From Mycobacterium sp. Root135 (GTDB lineage Bacteria; Actinomycetota; Actinomycetes; Mycobacteriales; Mycobacteriaceae): a stretch of 64,000 nucleotides of DNA. The notes beneath the pieces were generated by a model. The model saw only the letters and a list, made by a program, of their open reading frames with translations, had not been told where the DNA came from and made no database searches. The stretch is taken from NCBI RefSeq assembly GCF_001426545.1, contig NZ_LMEZ01000008.1, positions 1 through 64,000 on the forward strand. The letters run 5' to 3'. Positions 47,899 to 56,765 of the stretch are shown here, one piece after another. Position 1 is the first letter of the stretch. Every line of letters begins with the position of its first letter. A program made the translations under genes and the position numbers.

Positions 47899-48792
47899 AT
47901 GCCAGCAGGGCCGCCGGTGCCTCCAGATCACCTGCTGCGACTTGCTTTCGAGCGAACCCCCGTTGGCCTGTCGTTCGTCACTGTCGACCGCCAGGTGCTG
48001 CTGACCAACCCGGCACTGACAGCCATCCTCGGATACACCGCCGACGAGCTGTTCGGCATGTCGATAGCGGAGGTCACCCACCCCGAAGACCGACACACCC
48101 ACTCGGTGCTCCATCAGGAGCTTCTCGCTGGCGAGCGAGACTGGTACGAGATCGACAAGCGCTACATTCACCGCGACGGCCACACGGTGTGGACGGTTCT
48201 GCACGTCGCTGCAATCAATGGCGAAGATGGTCGCATCTCGATGTTGGTCTCGCAGATCCACGACATCTCGCAACGCGTCGAGGCTCACGAACTCGACCGC
48301 TGGCGGGCGATGCACGATCCGCTGACGGGGATCGGCAACCGAAACCTGCTGATCGGGAATCTGAGAGCGCACCTCGACCGATACCGTGCCGGTACCGCTG
48401 CTGCGCCAGCAGTGCTGATCCTGGATCTCGATGGTTTCAAGGCGGTGAATGACCGGCACGGCCATATGGTGGGTGACGAGCTACTGAAACTCGCCGCTCG
48501 CCATCTCTCGACCAACGTCAGCGCGGACGACACGGTTGGCCGCCTTGGCGGTGACGAATTCATGGTCGTCCTGAGCTGCTGCGGCGACGGAGCTGACGCA
48601 CTGACCGCCGCACACCGCCTTCGCCGTGGACTGTGCACTGCTCTTCGTGCCCATCCGTCCCTTCAACGAGTTTCGGTATCCGTCGGCGTTGCGGTTGCAC
48701 CGCCGATGTCGATCCCCGACCTGATGGGTTCGGCCGATTCGGCGCTCTACCGTGCCAAGGCGGCCGGCAAGAACACCGCCGTCCTGGCTTGA
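47899..48792 (+). CDS. PAS-GGDEF diguanylate cyclase
   Basis: 297 aa from ATG 47899; a GTG at 47896 with GGAAGG 7 nt upstream is equally possible. PAS domain at ~10-125 (LAFERTPVGLSFVTVDRQVLLTNPALTAILGYTADEL), then GGDEF domain ~130-297 with DPLTGIGNRNLL, DLDGFKAVNDRHGH and the active RLGGDEF loop, so c-di-GMP synthesis is likely. The inhibitory RxxD site four to nine residues before GGDEF reads SADD, so product inhibition is probably lost. It lacks an EAL domain and membrane helices; soluble. Upstream oxidase ends 133 bp before it. Confidence 0.88.
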   Translation: MPAGPPVPPDHLLRLAFERTPVGLSFVTVDRQVLLTNPALTAILGYTADELFGMSIAEVTHPEDRHTHSVLHQELLAGERDWYEIDKRYIHRDGHTVWTVLHVAAINGEDGRISMLVSQIHDISQRVEAHELDRWRAMHDPLTGIGNRNLLIGNLRAHLDRYRAGTAAAPAVLILDLDGFKAVNDRHGHMVGDELLKLAARHLSTNVSADDTVGRLGGDEFMVVLSCCGDGADALTAAHRLRRGLCTALRAHPSLQRVSVSVGVAVAPPMSIPDLMGSADSALYRAKAAGKNTAVLA

Positions 48793-48885
48793 TGCGCTGC
48801 AACCTCTGCGGTTCGGTGACTGCCAACTGCAGCGACGTCGATCAGCAGTTCTCCCCCAATCCGAAGCCCGACACCGTTGAGATCG

Positions 48886-49380
48886 TCACGCGGTTGGCCC
48901 CGGACCGCTGGAGTTCATGACGCCGACGAGCTGACCGAAGAACGAGCAGACCGCCTTCTGTTGGGCGGGGGTCAGGGCGTGTCCGACGTCGTCGAGGGCG
49001 CGCACGATCGGCGCCCACGTGTCGAACAGCAGGTCGACCGCGTGGGGCAGCACCCGAACGGCGACCCTCCTGCGGTCGTCGACGTCGCGTACGCGTTCGA
49101 GCAGCCCGTCGGATTCAAGGCGGTCCAACAGCACCGTCACCGACGCCGACCGGATGTCCAGTCGACGGCCCAACTCCGTTGGTCCCATCGGGCCGTGGAC
49201 GTCGAGCAGTCGCAGGGCCTGCATGTCGGTGGCGTTGAGGCCCATCCGTCGCGCCTGCCGCCGCTGAAGCTCGTCGTGGGCTTCCAGAAAGCCGCGCATG
49301 GCGATCGTCGGCCCGCTCAGGTTGGCCAGCCAGTGGCCCGTCGCGTCGCGCTCGTGTCTCTCATCGCTCTTCGGTGTCAC
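48886..49380 (-). CDS. MarR-family transcriptional regulator
   Basis: 164 aa, GTG 49380 with GGGAGAG upstream. Winged-helix core ~50-120: MQALRLLDVHGPMGPTELGRRLDIRSASVTVLLDRLESDGLLERVRDVDDRRRVAVRVLP in pieces, with the DDRRR wing. N- and C-terminal helices form the dimer arm. It is divergent from an FAD monooxygenase and MFS pump across 81 bp, where an inverted repeat overlaps both promoters. Repression of the monooxygenase-pump pair is likely; the inducer would be their substrate. Confidence 0.88.
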   Translation of the reverse strand: MTPKSDERHERDATGHWLANLSGPTIAMRGFLEAHDELQRRQARRMGLNATDMQALRLLDVHGPMGPTELGRRLDIRSASVTVLLDRLESDGLLERVRDVDDRRRVAVRVLPHAVDLLFDTWAPIVRALDDVGHALTPAQQKAVCSFFGQLVGVMNSSGPGPTA

Positions 49381-49407
49381 GCAGCTCTCCCGTGGGCAGA
49401 TACTTCA

Positions 49408-49431
49408 TAGAACGTGTATTACGGTATTCTA
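49408..49431. promoter_or_regulatory. Candidate MarR operator in the divergent promoter
   Basis: TAGAA (49408-49412) and TTCTA (49427-49431) flank 14 bp. The right arm overlaps TATTCT (49425-49430), a good -10 for the monooxygenase gene. Short arms, but the position between divergent marR and its likely target fits. Confidence 0.45.
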
Positions 49432-49461
49432 GGTAAATCCTCTCAGATTGGACACCATCTC

Positions 49462-50679
49462 GTGACTCGCCACGCCGTCATCTCCGGATCGGGTATCGCC
49501 GGACCCGCCCTGGCTCATCAACTCACCGCCAGGGGTTGGCGCACCACCGTCCTCGAGCGTTTCCCCAAGGCGCGCAGTGAAGGTCAGAACGTCGACGTCC
49601 GCGGCGCCGCCCGTGAGGTGGTGCGCCGCATGGGAATCGACGCCGACGTGCGGGCCGCCGGCACCGGCGAGGTCGGCATGCGCTTCGTCGACGCCGACGG
49701 CTCTCCGGTGGCGTCCTTCCCGATGGGCGGGCCCGGTAAATCCGACGGTCCCACAGCCGAATTGGAGATTCTGAGGGGCGAGCTGTCCCGGATCCTGATC
49801 GAGCACACCCGTGAGACCACCGAGTACCGCTTCGGCACTCAGATCGCCGACATCACCGACCGCGACGACCACGTCACCGTTGCGCTGGACGACGGTTCGA
49901 CCGTCGACGCCGACGTCGTCGTCATCGCCGAGGGCCTGCGCTCGACGTCGCGCCGATTCGTCACCCCGACCCAGGTCAACGACCTCGGCATGTACTTCGC
50001 CTACGTCACCGTGCCGAGGCAGGCCACCGACGACCAGTGGTGGAATTGGCAGCACGCTCCCGGTTCGCTGGCCGTACACGTCCGGCCCGACAACCTCGGA
50101 ACATCAAGGGCGATACTGACGTTCATCTCCGACGTGCGCGGGCTGGAAGATCTGGACCGAGCCGACCAGGTCTCCATCCTGCGTCGTACCTTCGCCGACG
50201 TCGGCGGCCTCGCACCGCGCGTACTTGCCGAACTCGACGACGCGCCGCTGTACTTCGACGCCCTCGGTCAGGTGAGCTCGTCGCAGTGGACGCGCGGTCG
50301 CGTCGCGCTTCTCGGCGACGCCGCGTACACCAACGCGACCTTCGGCGGGGGCGGCACCAGCCTGGGGTTGATCGGCGCCTACGTTCTCGCCGGTGAACTG
50401 TCCCGCGGCGACGACGACCGGGCCGCCTTGCTGCGCTACGAGCAGCTGATGCGCCCTCACGTGGAAACCACTGCGCCACAGTCGGTCATGAAGACCATTC
50501 GGCGCGCCAACCCGCGCACCGAGGGAGGCATCAGGGCGCTGCACGCCGGGGCGCGAGTGGCGGCGGGCCCCGTCGGCCGGGGTGCGATGAAGCTGGCAGG
50601 CAAGCGGCTGGTCCGCGTGGCCGCCGACGACCTGCGCCTGCCCGACCATCCGGACGCGGTGGTCCAGCGCGCCGGGTGA
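49462..50679 (+). CDS. FAD-dependent monooxygenase (class A flavoprotein)
   Basis: 405 aa from GTG 49462. FAD fold VISGSGIAGPALAHQLTARGW, RGAAREVVRRMGID (substrate region), VVVIAEGLRSTSRRFV in the DG-motif place (DG replaced by EG) and VALLGDAAYTNATFGGGGTSLGLIGAYVLAGEL as the second FAD motif. Length and motifs are those of PHBH-like hydroxylases of the TetX/RebC type. A GxGxxG start with Ser-Gly-Ser-Gly is normal. Coupled by 12 bp to the MFS gene, it may inactivate a compound that the pump also exports. Confidence 0.87.
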   Translation: MTRHAVISGSGIAGPALAHQLTARGWRTTVLERFPKARSEGQNVDVRGAAREVVRRMGIDADVRAAGTGEVGMRFVDADGSPVASFPMGGPGKSDGPTAELEILRGELSRILIEHTRETTEYRFGTQIADITDRDDHVTVALDDGSTVDADVVVIAEGLRSTSRRFVTPTQVNDLGMYFAYVTVPRQATDDQWWNWQHAPGSLAVHVRPDNLGTSRAILTFISDVRGLEDLDRADQVSILRRTFADVGGLAPRVLAELDDAPLYFDALGQVSSSQWTRGRVALLGDAAYTNATFGGGGTSLGLIGAYVLAGELSRGDDDRAALLRYEQLMRPHVETTAPQSVMKTIRRANPRTEGGIRALHAGARVAAGPVGRGAMKLAGKRLVRVAADDLRLPDHPDAVVQRAG

Positions 50680-50691
50680 GTTCTGACTACG

Positions 50692-52101
50692 GTGACAGCC
50701 GTGTCGCCGCCCGAGTCACCAGAAGAGTCGGCGCCGTTCCCCCGGGGGATGGCTCTGCTGGTGGCCGGCGCGTTCTTCATGGAGATCGTCGACGCCACGA
50801 TCATCACCCCGGCGATACCGCTGATCGCGTCGTCGTTCGGGGTCGACCCGGTGGACGTCAACCTCGCGATCTCGGCCTACCTCGTCACCCTCGCGGTGCT
50901 CATCCCGGCCAGCGGGTGGGTCGCCGACCGCTTCGGTGCCCGGCCGGTGTTCGCCGCCGCCATCGCGATCTTCACCCTCGCGTCGATCGGGTGCGCGCTC
51001 AGCGTCTCCCTCCCGATGCTCGTCGGGATGCGCATCCTGCAGGGCGTCGGCGGGGCCATGATGGTGCCCGTCGGCCGCCTGGCGGTGCTGCGGGTCAGCG
51101 GCAAGGCCAACCTGGTCCGCACGATCGCGCTGTTGACGTGGCCTGCGCTGGCGGCGCCGGTGCTGGCCCCGGTCCTCGGCGGTGCGATCGCGACCCTCGG
51201 CTCGTGGCGTTGGATCTTCTTCGTCAACATCCCGATCGGTGTCGTCGGCTTCCTGTTGTCGCTCAAGCTCATTCGCGGCGAGCGGGATCCGGCCCCGAGG
51301 CCGCTGGACTGGCAGGGGCTGCTCGTCCTCGGCGCGGGGATCGCGGCGGCCCTGATGGCACTGGAGAGCATCCGGGTCGCAGGCACCGAGTGGCTGCTGG
51401 TCGCCGCTGGCGGTGCTACGGCCCTCGTGCTGCTGGCCGTCGCGGCCTGGCATCTGCTGCACACCCGCCATCCACTCATCGAGCTGCGGGTCCTGCGCGT
51501 ACCGACCCTGCGAATCACGGTGACCGCCGGATCGCTGTACCGCCTGGTGATCACCGCGGTGCCGTTCCTGTTGCCATTGCAGTTCCAACTGGTCTTCGGG
51601 TGGACGCCGTTCCTCTCGGGCCTGTTGGTCGCGGTGCTGTTCGCCGGAAACATCGCGATCAAACCGGCGACGACGCCGCTGATGCGGCACTTCGGGATTC
51701 GTCGGGTGCTCATCGTCAACGGGGTGCTCTCGGTGGGCTGCTACGGGCTGCTCGCGAGCCTGGGCCCGACGATGCCGATCGCCGTCATCGGGGTGGTCCT
51801 GTTCCTCAGCGGCGCCCTGCGATCGGTCGGCTTCACCGCCTACGTCACGCTGGCGTTCTCCGACGTCGGCGGCGACCGCCTGACACATGCGAACACGCTC
51901 AACGCGGCGGTGCAGGAACTGGCGTCCGGTCTCGGGATCGCCGTTGCGGCACTGCTGCTCAGCACGTTGACTCCGCTGGCGGCGACCCCGCACACCGCGT
52001 ACGCGTGGACCTTCCTGGCGCTCGGCGCGTTGATGGCGCTCACCGTGGTCGAGTCGTTCCGGTTGCCGCGTGATGCGGCCACCGCGGTGACCGCACGCTA
52101 G
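50692..52101 (+). CDS. MFS drug/proton antiporter, DHA2 (EmrB/QacA) type
   Basis: 469 aa from GTG 50692 (MTAVSPPES). About 14 membrane segments. The first helix carries DATIITPAIPLIASSFG, and ISAYLVTLAVLIPASGWVADRFGARPVF holds motif A (GWVADRFGAR). Motif C-like LTWPALAAPVLAPVLGGAIAT is present. These indicate a proton-coupled multidrug exporter. It follows the monooxygenase by 12 bp and ends 3 bp before the convergent rpiR gene. An equally long open frame in another frame is a shadow. Confidence 0.9.
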   Translation: MTAVSPPESPEESAPFPRGMALLVAGAFFMEIVDATIITPAIPLIASSFGVDPVDVNLAISAYLVTLAVLIPASGWVADRFGARPVFAAAIAIFTLASIGCALSVSLPMLVGMRILQGVGGAMMVPVGRLAVLRVSGKANLVRTIALLTWPALAAPVLAPVLGGAIATLGSWRWIFFVNIPIGVVGFLLSLKLIRGERDPAPRPLDWQGLLVLGAGIAAALMALESIRVAGTEWLLVAAGGATALVLLAVAAWHLLHTRHPLIELRVLRVPTLRITVTAGSLYRLVITAVPFLLPLQFQLVFGWTPFLSGLLVAVLFAGNIAIKPATTPLMRHFGIRRVLIVNGVLSVGCYGLLASLGPTMPIAVIGVVLFLSGALRSVGFTAYVTLAFSDVGGDRLTHANTLNAAVQELASGLGIAVAALLLSTLTPLAATPHTAYAWTFLALGALMALTVVESFRLPRDAATAVTAR

Positions 52102-52104
52102 TGC

Positions 52105-52968
52105 TCAGTCCAGAAGTTCGCTACGGCGCTGTTCCTCCCACAGCGCCATCCTGGTCCTGGCCGGCTCGCCGACCGTGTCCATCACCAGCGGGATGAGCAG
52201 CTCGGTGAGCAGGAACCCAGCCGCCATGCTCTGGTAGGTGGTGCCCACCGTGCTCGACGCCGTCAACACCACCTCGGCCTCAGGGGCGACGGGGCAGGCC
52301 AGGTCGTCGGTGACGAGCAGCACCGTGGCGCCGGCCCGATGCACCCGAGCGGCAAGGTCGGCGGCGCTGCGCTGATAGCGGTGATAGTCGAACAGCATCA
52401 CGACGTCGCGGCGGGTCAGCTCGATCATCGTGCCAAGATCGCGACCGCTGGGGTCGGTCAGCAGTCGCACACCCGGCCGTAACTGTTCCAGGTGTGCGGC
52501 GAGATGCATTGCCAGCAAGTGGGAGAACCGTCCACCGTGTAGATACAGCGGTCTGCTGGTGTCGGCCAGCAGCGCGATCGCCGCCTCGACGGCGGGGCCG
52601 GGCATCTGTGCCAAAGTCTCCTCGGCCCGTTCGTTCTGCGCGCGGGCCTGGTGCAGGAGGCGATCCAGCGGGCCGGCGTCCGTCGAGCTGGCGGGGGCGG
52701 CCGGTAGCCGCGTGATCGGCCCGTTGGACTGGGCCGTCAGCTCGGCGCGCAATGCGACCTGTAGATCGGTGAACCCTTCGTAGCCAAGGGTTTGCGCGAA
52801 CCGGAGCACGGTCGGCGGGCTCACTTCGGCGCGCTCGGCGAGCCGTGCGGCGCTGGCCAGCCCGGCGCTCGGATAGTCGGCGAGCAGCGCCCGGCCGACC
52901 CGACGCTCGGCCTTGCTCAGCGACGGGAGAGCGGCGCCGGCGCGTGCGGCAACCGTCTCGTCGGTCAC
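52105..52968 (-). CDS. MurR/RpiR-family transcriptional regulator with SIS domain
   Basis: 287 aa, GTG 52968 overlapping the class II amidotransferase stop by 4 nt. N-terminal HTH_6: LSKAERRVGRALLADYPSAGLASAARLAERAEVSPPTVLRFAQTLGYEGFTDLQVALRAEL in pieces. C-terminal SIS fold (~120-260) with RPLYLHGGRFSHLLAMHLAAHL and GATVLLVTDDLACPVAPEAEVVL. SIS regulators usually sense phosphosugars, but amino-acid and amine catabolic clusters also use RpiR proteins. Here it shares an operon with the amidotransferase and is divergent from the glutamine-synthetase-like cluster, so it probably controls both from the intergenic palindromes. Confidence 0.88.
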   Translation of the reverse strand: MTDETVAARAGAALPSLSKAERRVGRALLADYPSAGLASAARLAERAEVSPPTVLRFAQTLGYEGFTDLQVALRAELTAQSNGPITRLPAAPASSTDAGPLDRLLHQARAQNERAEETLAQMPGPAVEAAIALLADTSRPLYLHGGRFSHLLAMHLAAHLEQLRPGVRLLTDPSGRDLGTMIELTRRDVVMLFDYHRYQRSAADLAARVHRAGATVLLVTDDLACPVAPEAEVVLTASSTVGTTYQSMAAGFLLTELLIPLVMDTVGEPARTRMALWEEQRRSELLD

Positions 52969-53789
52969 GCCGATCTCGTCGAGTTGGGCAGAACCAGCGG
53001 ATACGTCGTCACCGACAAATCATGCATCGAGACGGCGACGACGGATTCCGGTGGCAGGGGTTCCCACGCCAGGTCGCCGAATCCGGTCGAGCCGACCACC
53101 ACCCTGGCGTCGTCGCCATCGCCAACGCGGGCCATGCGAAGGGCGAAGTAGTCCTCGAGGTGTTCCGACGGCAGGTCGGTGGCGCTGATCTCCGCGATGT
53201 CCTCGGCGGGCAGGATGCTGTGGGCGTGCGCGTGGACGACGATCAGCTGGTCCTCGCCGAGGATGAGGGCGTTGAGGCTGGCGTTGGGGTGGCTCTCACG
53301 GAGCTGGGCGACGGCGCGCCGCACTGCTTCGGCGAGAGTGGTTGTCGCACCGCGGTGTTGACGGATCAACGCGAAGTACCGCTCGCTGTCGGTGGTGCCG
53401 CGCATGGACGCCGCGATCGCGGGCTCGAGCAGGCCGTCCAACGAGTCCATCGGTTTGATCGACCCGTTGTGGGCCATAGCGAGACCGTCGGCGAGGAACG
53501 GGTGTGAGTTGCGCGGCTCGACGGCAAGTCCGGTGGTCGCCCAGCGGAGGTGGACGAGCGACGCGGTCGGGCGGAGTTCACGGGTGGCCGCGACGAACTC
53601 GGGATCGTCGAGCGCGCTGCCCGCCGACACCATGACGCGGGGGAAGTCGCCTATGTCGTCGACGCCCGCGACTCCCCAGCCGTCGCCATGGATCTTCGTC
53701 AGCGCGAGGAAGTCCGTCAGTACCGCGTCCCCGACCGCGGAGGCGATGGACACCGGCGTCAGCGAGACGACACCCAAGAGTCGACACAT
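52965..53789 (-). CDS. Class II glutamine amidotransferase (GATase_4/EgtC-like)
   Basis: 274 aa. The N-terminal nucleophile is C2 after Met removal (MCRLLGVVSL), then KIHGDGWGVAG, HLRWATTGLAVEPRNSHPF and MAHNGSIKPM, the class II fold with conserved Arg, Asn and Asp. Members such as EgtC hydrolyse gamma-glutamyl amide bonds. Beside a gamma-glutamyl ligase-like enzyme across the promoter, removal of a gamma-glutamyl group from a metabolite is a good guess. Ribosome site GGAGGATG precedes the ATG. It leads the rpiR operon. Confidence 0.87.
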   Translation of the reverse strand: MCRLLGVVSLTPVSIASAVGDAVLTDFLALTKIHGDGWGVAGVDDIGDFPRVMVSAGSALDDPEFVAATRELRPTASLVHLRWATTGLAVEPRNSHPFLADGLAMAHNGSIKPMDSLDGLLEPAIAASMRGTTDSERYFALIRQHRGATTTLAEAVRRAVAQLRESHPNASLNALILGEDQLIVVHAHAHSILPAEDIAEISATDLPSEHLEDYFALRMARVGDGDDARVVVGSTGFGDLAWEPLPPESVVAVSMHDLSVTTYPLVLPNSTRSA

Positions 53790-53806
53790 GCTGACATCCT
53801 CCGATC

Positions 53807-53825
53807 GTTGATCTTACGAATCAAC
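53807..53825. promoter_or_regulatory. RpiR operator-like palindrome over the amidotransferase promoter
   Basis: GTTGAT-CTTACGA-ATCAAC is a perfect 6-bp-arm inverted repeat. On the minus strand a TAAGAT (-10-like) sits in its centre, 18 bp from the GATase start, so a bound regulator would block the rpiR operon. Local base composition is markedly AT-rich for this genome. Confidence 0.6.
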
Positions 53826-53850
53826 CATAAACCTTCGAATTTAAAGAATC

Positions 53851-53872
53851 TGAAACATTCATGACATAGATT
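53851..53872 (+). promoter_or_regulatory. Promoter and short palindrome before the GS-like gene
   Basis: TGAA-ACA-TTCA (53851-53861) lies directly upstream of TAGATT (53867-53872), a TANNNT -10-like hexamer for the glutamine-synthetase-like gene. A TTCGAA (53834-53839) lies further up. Together with the 53807 palindrome they form a ~70-bp AT-rich control island. Confidence 0.45.
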
Positions 53873-53920
53873 TCTCGCAGACTCACCTGACAGGCAGCAC
53901 TCGAGATGGAGATATAGCCA

Positions 53921-55240
53921 GTGTCGATCGACGACCGCATAGCCGACCTGCGCGCCAAAGGCGTTGAACTGGTGGCAGGTTCGGTGACCGATCCGGCCGG
54001 TGTGACAAGGGCCAAGTACGTTCCCCTGCGCAGGCTCGGCGACTTCCAACGCTCCGGCATGGGGGTGTCGCCCTCGTGGAGCGTCTTCTGCGTCGACAGT
54101 GGAATCGCATTCACCCCGACCATCGGCGTCGCCGGTGACCTGCGGATCCGGATCGACCCGACGACCGCCCGGGTCGTCGACGACGGCATCGCATGGGCGC
54201 CGGGCAACCTCACCGACCAGGCCGGTGACGCGGCGCCGCTGTGCGTGCGCTCCCTGTTGGCGCGCACCGAACGGGCCGCCGCGGATCGCGGGTTGACCGC
54301 CCTGGTCGGCGCCGAACTGGAGTGCACGATGATCGCCCCCGACGGAGGGCCGGCGTCGACTGGGCCGTGGTCGCCGTACGGAATCAGGACGTCGCTGGAG
54401 CATTCGGCGTTCCTCGTCGACCTCGCCACCACCGCCGACCGTGCGGGCTTGAGCATCGAACAGATCCACACCGAATACGGCCACGACCAGCTCGAGGTGT
54501 CGCTGGCGCCGACCACCCCGGTCGCCGCCGCCGACGCGGTCATCCTGACCCGCATCGTCCTCGGCCGGGCGGCGGCGCGGCACGGACTGCGAATCTCGTT
54601 CGCCCCCGTGCCATTCGAGGGCGCCGCAGGCAACGGGGCACACCTGCACCTGTCGTTGGCCGACACCGACGGCCCGCTGTTCTCCGGCGGGGACGGACCG
54701 TACGGCATCCGGCCGGCCGGAGGGGCCGCGATCGCCGGCGTCGTCGCCGCGCTTCCCGATCTGATCGGGGTCTACGCGGGTTCGGCACTCTCGGCGTTGC
54801 GGCTGAAGCCGGGCAACTGGGCAGGCGCCGTGGCGTGCTGGGGCTTGGAGAACCGCGAAGCCGCCGTGCGGTTCATCGCGGCCACCCCGGGAAACCCGCA
54901 CGGTGCCAACGCCGAGCTGAAACTCGTCGACCCGAGCGCCAACCCGTACCTGGCGGCGGCGGCCTTCCTGGGCAGCGCCCTCCGCGGTGTCGACCTCGGG
55001 CTCGACCTGCCCGCCGAGGTCCCCGAGAACCCGGCCGAATCTGCCACTGCCCCAGCGCCGCTGGCCACCGACCAACTCTCCGCGATAGACGCCCTCGAAC
55101 GCTCCGAGGTCGCGGCGGAGCTGCTCACCCCCGAAATGGTCGAAGCCGTGGTCGCGGTGCGGCGGCACGAACTCGCGACCTACGGCGGCCGACCACCCGC
55201 CGAGACCACGCAGGCGCTGCGCCTGGCGTGGAGCTGTTGA
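53921..55240 (+). CDS. Glutamine synthetase-like gamma-glutamyl ligase
   Basis: 439 aa, GTG start with GGAG upstream. GS-fold catalytic domain with ALVGAELECTMI (metal Glu), IHTEYGHDQLEVSLAPTTP (metal Glu), AAGNGAHLHLSL (His of the n2 site) and RLKPGNWAGAVACWGLENREAAVRFI (active-site Arg). The NPHGANAELKLVDPSANPYLAAAAF region has Lys where classical GS has Arg. The N-terminal beta-grasp part is short, as in PuuA/GlnA3-type enzymes that glutamylate amines. Ammonia assimilation is less likely than ATP-dependent gamma-glutamylation of an amine or amino acid. First gene of a six-step coupled operon. Confidence 0.88.
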   Translation: MSIDDRIADLRAKGVELVAGSVTDPAGVTRAKYVPLRRLGDFQRSGMGVSPSWSVFCVDSGIAFTPTIGVAGDLRIRIDPTTARVVDDGIAWAPGNLTDQAGDAAPLCVRSLLARTERAAADRGLTALVGAELECTMIAPDGGPASTGPWSPYGIRTSLEHSAFLVDLATTADRAGLSIEQIHTEYGHDQLEVSLAPTTPVAAADAVILTRIVLGRAAARHGLRISFAPVPFEGAAGNGAHLHLSLADTDGPLFSGGDGPYGIRPAGGAAIAGVVAALPDLIGVYAGSALSALRLKPGNWAGAVACWGLENREAAVRFIAATPGNPHGANAELKLVDPSANPYLAAAAFLGSALRGVDLGLDLPAEVPENPAESATAPAPLATDQLSAIDALERSEVAAELLTPEMVEAVVAVRRHELATYGGRPPAETTQALRLAWSC

Positions 55241-55277
55241 CCAAGCGCTTGCCACCCCAGCAACCGAGGAGACATCG

Positions 55278-56765
55278 ATGAGCACGAGTACGTCACCGGC
55301 CAGTCCATCGGAGGAAACCGGTCAGCTTCCGCAGCGCCGCCTCCCGTTCTGGGTGGCGCTGGCCATGTCCGTCGCCCTGGTCGGGCCGACACTTGCCATG
55401 TCCGGCAACGGTCAGGGTCTGATCGCCACGGTGGGCAAGGCCATCCCCCTGGTGTTCCTCATCGGACTCATCGGGGTGTCGCTGGTCGGGTACAGCTTCG
55501 TCCGCCTCACCAGGCACCTCAACCACGCCGGCTCGGCGTACGGCTTGGTCGGCGGGACCATTGGGCCGCGCGCCGGGTTCTTCTCCGGCTTCGCCATGCT
55601 CGGCGCCTACGTCGGGTTCTCCATCGGCACCCTGGCGTTGACCGCGGCGTTCACCAACGCGTTCATCGCGCAGCTGCAACCGTCCAACCCGGACCCCTAC
55701 CAGGTGCCGTGGCTGCTCGTGGTCGTGGTTGGCGCCGCCATCTCATTCCTGTTGTCCGGCCGTGACATTCGGCTGCTCGCCAAGATCCTGCTCGTGATCG
55801 AGGGCATCGGCATCGTGTCGATGGTGGCCCTGGTGGTGGTGATCTTCGCCAAGGGCGGAGCGCCGACGACGGGGATCGACTTCAGCGTCTTCACCTTCGA
55901 CGGAGTCTCCAGCTCCGCGGTGATCAGCGGCGTGGTGGCCGCGTTCCTGTCGTGGGCGGGTTTCGAGGCCTGCGCCTCGATGGGGGAGGAAACCGACGAT
56001 CCCGGGCGCAACATCCCACGGGCGCTGGCGGGGACGTTGCTCCTCACCGGTGTGCTCTTCGTGGTCGTGATGTTCGCCCAGGTGGTCGGATTCGGCACCG
56101 ACGCCGCGGGTCTCGAGGCATTCCAAAGTTCTGGAAACACGTTGGGGGACTTGGGTAGCACGTACGTCGGGCAGTGGTTCAGCTTGCTCATCATCTTCAC
56201 CGCCACCGTGGCGGCGTTCGGGTGTCACCTTGCGACGTCCGCGACGTCCGGCCGGATGCTGTACGCGTTCGGTCGGGACGGCTTCGGCCCCAAGGCGTTG
56301 GCCCAGATTCACGAGGGCACCGGCGGTCCCCGCTTCGCCACCTGGCTGGTGGTCGGCGTCGCGCTGGTGGTCGACCTGCTCTGCGGCGCCTTCCGCTGGC
56401 CGGACATGGGCACCGGCAACCCCGCCATCGACACGTACTTCCTGTTCGCCGTCGCGGGCTCGGTGTGCCTCATGGTCTGCTACTTGCTGGTGGAACTCGC
56501 CGCCGCGTGGTTCGTCGGCGCACCCAAGTTCGTCCGCATACACGGTGGCGGCGGCAAGGTGCTCGGTCTTGCGCTTCCGTTGCTCGGCGCGGTGGTGATC
56601 GCCGTCATCCTGTGGTTTAACGTGAAGGATGCGACGGAGTGGACCGCCGCGCCCCTGCTCGGACTGTACTGGTGTGCAGTCGGTTTGGTGATCGCGCTGG
56701 CCGCATCCGGAATCGCCAAACGGGTCGGGGCGTCGCTGAGCGCCGAGCTGGCCACCAAGGAATGA
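55278..56765 (+). CDS. APC-superfamily amino acid permease
   Basis: 495 aa, ATG 55278 with GAGGAG upstream. About 12 membrane segments; GSAYGLVGGTIGPRAGFFSGFAMLGAYVGFSIGTL is the conserved APC TM3-like region, and FEACASMGEETDDPGRNIPRAL is the E-E/ N-x-P-R-A signature (ETxxPxRNIPRA) of amino acid/polyamine/organocation permeases. Likely uptake of an amino acid or polyamine. It overlaps the downstream aminotransferase by 4 nt (ATGA), linking uptake to its degradation. Confidence 0.9.
   Translation: MSTSTSPASPSEETGQLPQRRLPFWVALAMSVALVGPTLAMSGNGQGLIATVGKAIPLVFLIGLIGVSLVGYSFVRLTRHLNHAGSAYGLVGGTIGPRAGFFSGFAMLGAYVGFSIGTLALTAAFTNAFIAQLQPSNPDPYQVPWLLVVVVGAAISFLLSGRDIRLLAKILLVIEGIGIVSMVALVVVIFAKGGAPTTGIDFSVFTFDGVSSSAVISGVVAAFLSWAGFEACASMGEETDDPGRNIPRALAGTLLLTGVLFVVVMFAQVVGFGTDAAGLEAFQSSGNTLGDLGSTYVGQWFSLLIIFTATVAAFGCHLATSATSGRMLYAFGRDGFGPKALAQIHEGTGGPRFATWLVVGVALVVDLLCGAFRWPDMGTGNPAIDTYFLFAVAGSVCLMVCYLLVELAAAWFVGAPKFVRIHGGGGKVLGLALPLLGAVVIAVILWFNVKDATEWTAAPLLGLYWCAVGLVIALAASGIAKRVGASLSAELATKE

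Noticed and set aside
50676..52073. 465-codon plus-strand frame overlapping the MFS gene
   Set aside because: Arg/Gly/Pro-rich shadow; the other frame (50692-52101) encodes a clear 14-helix transporter.
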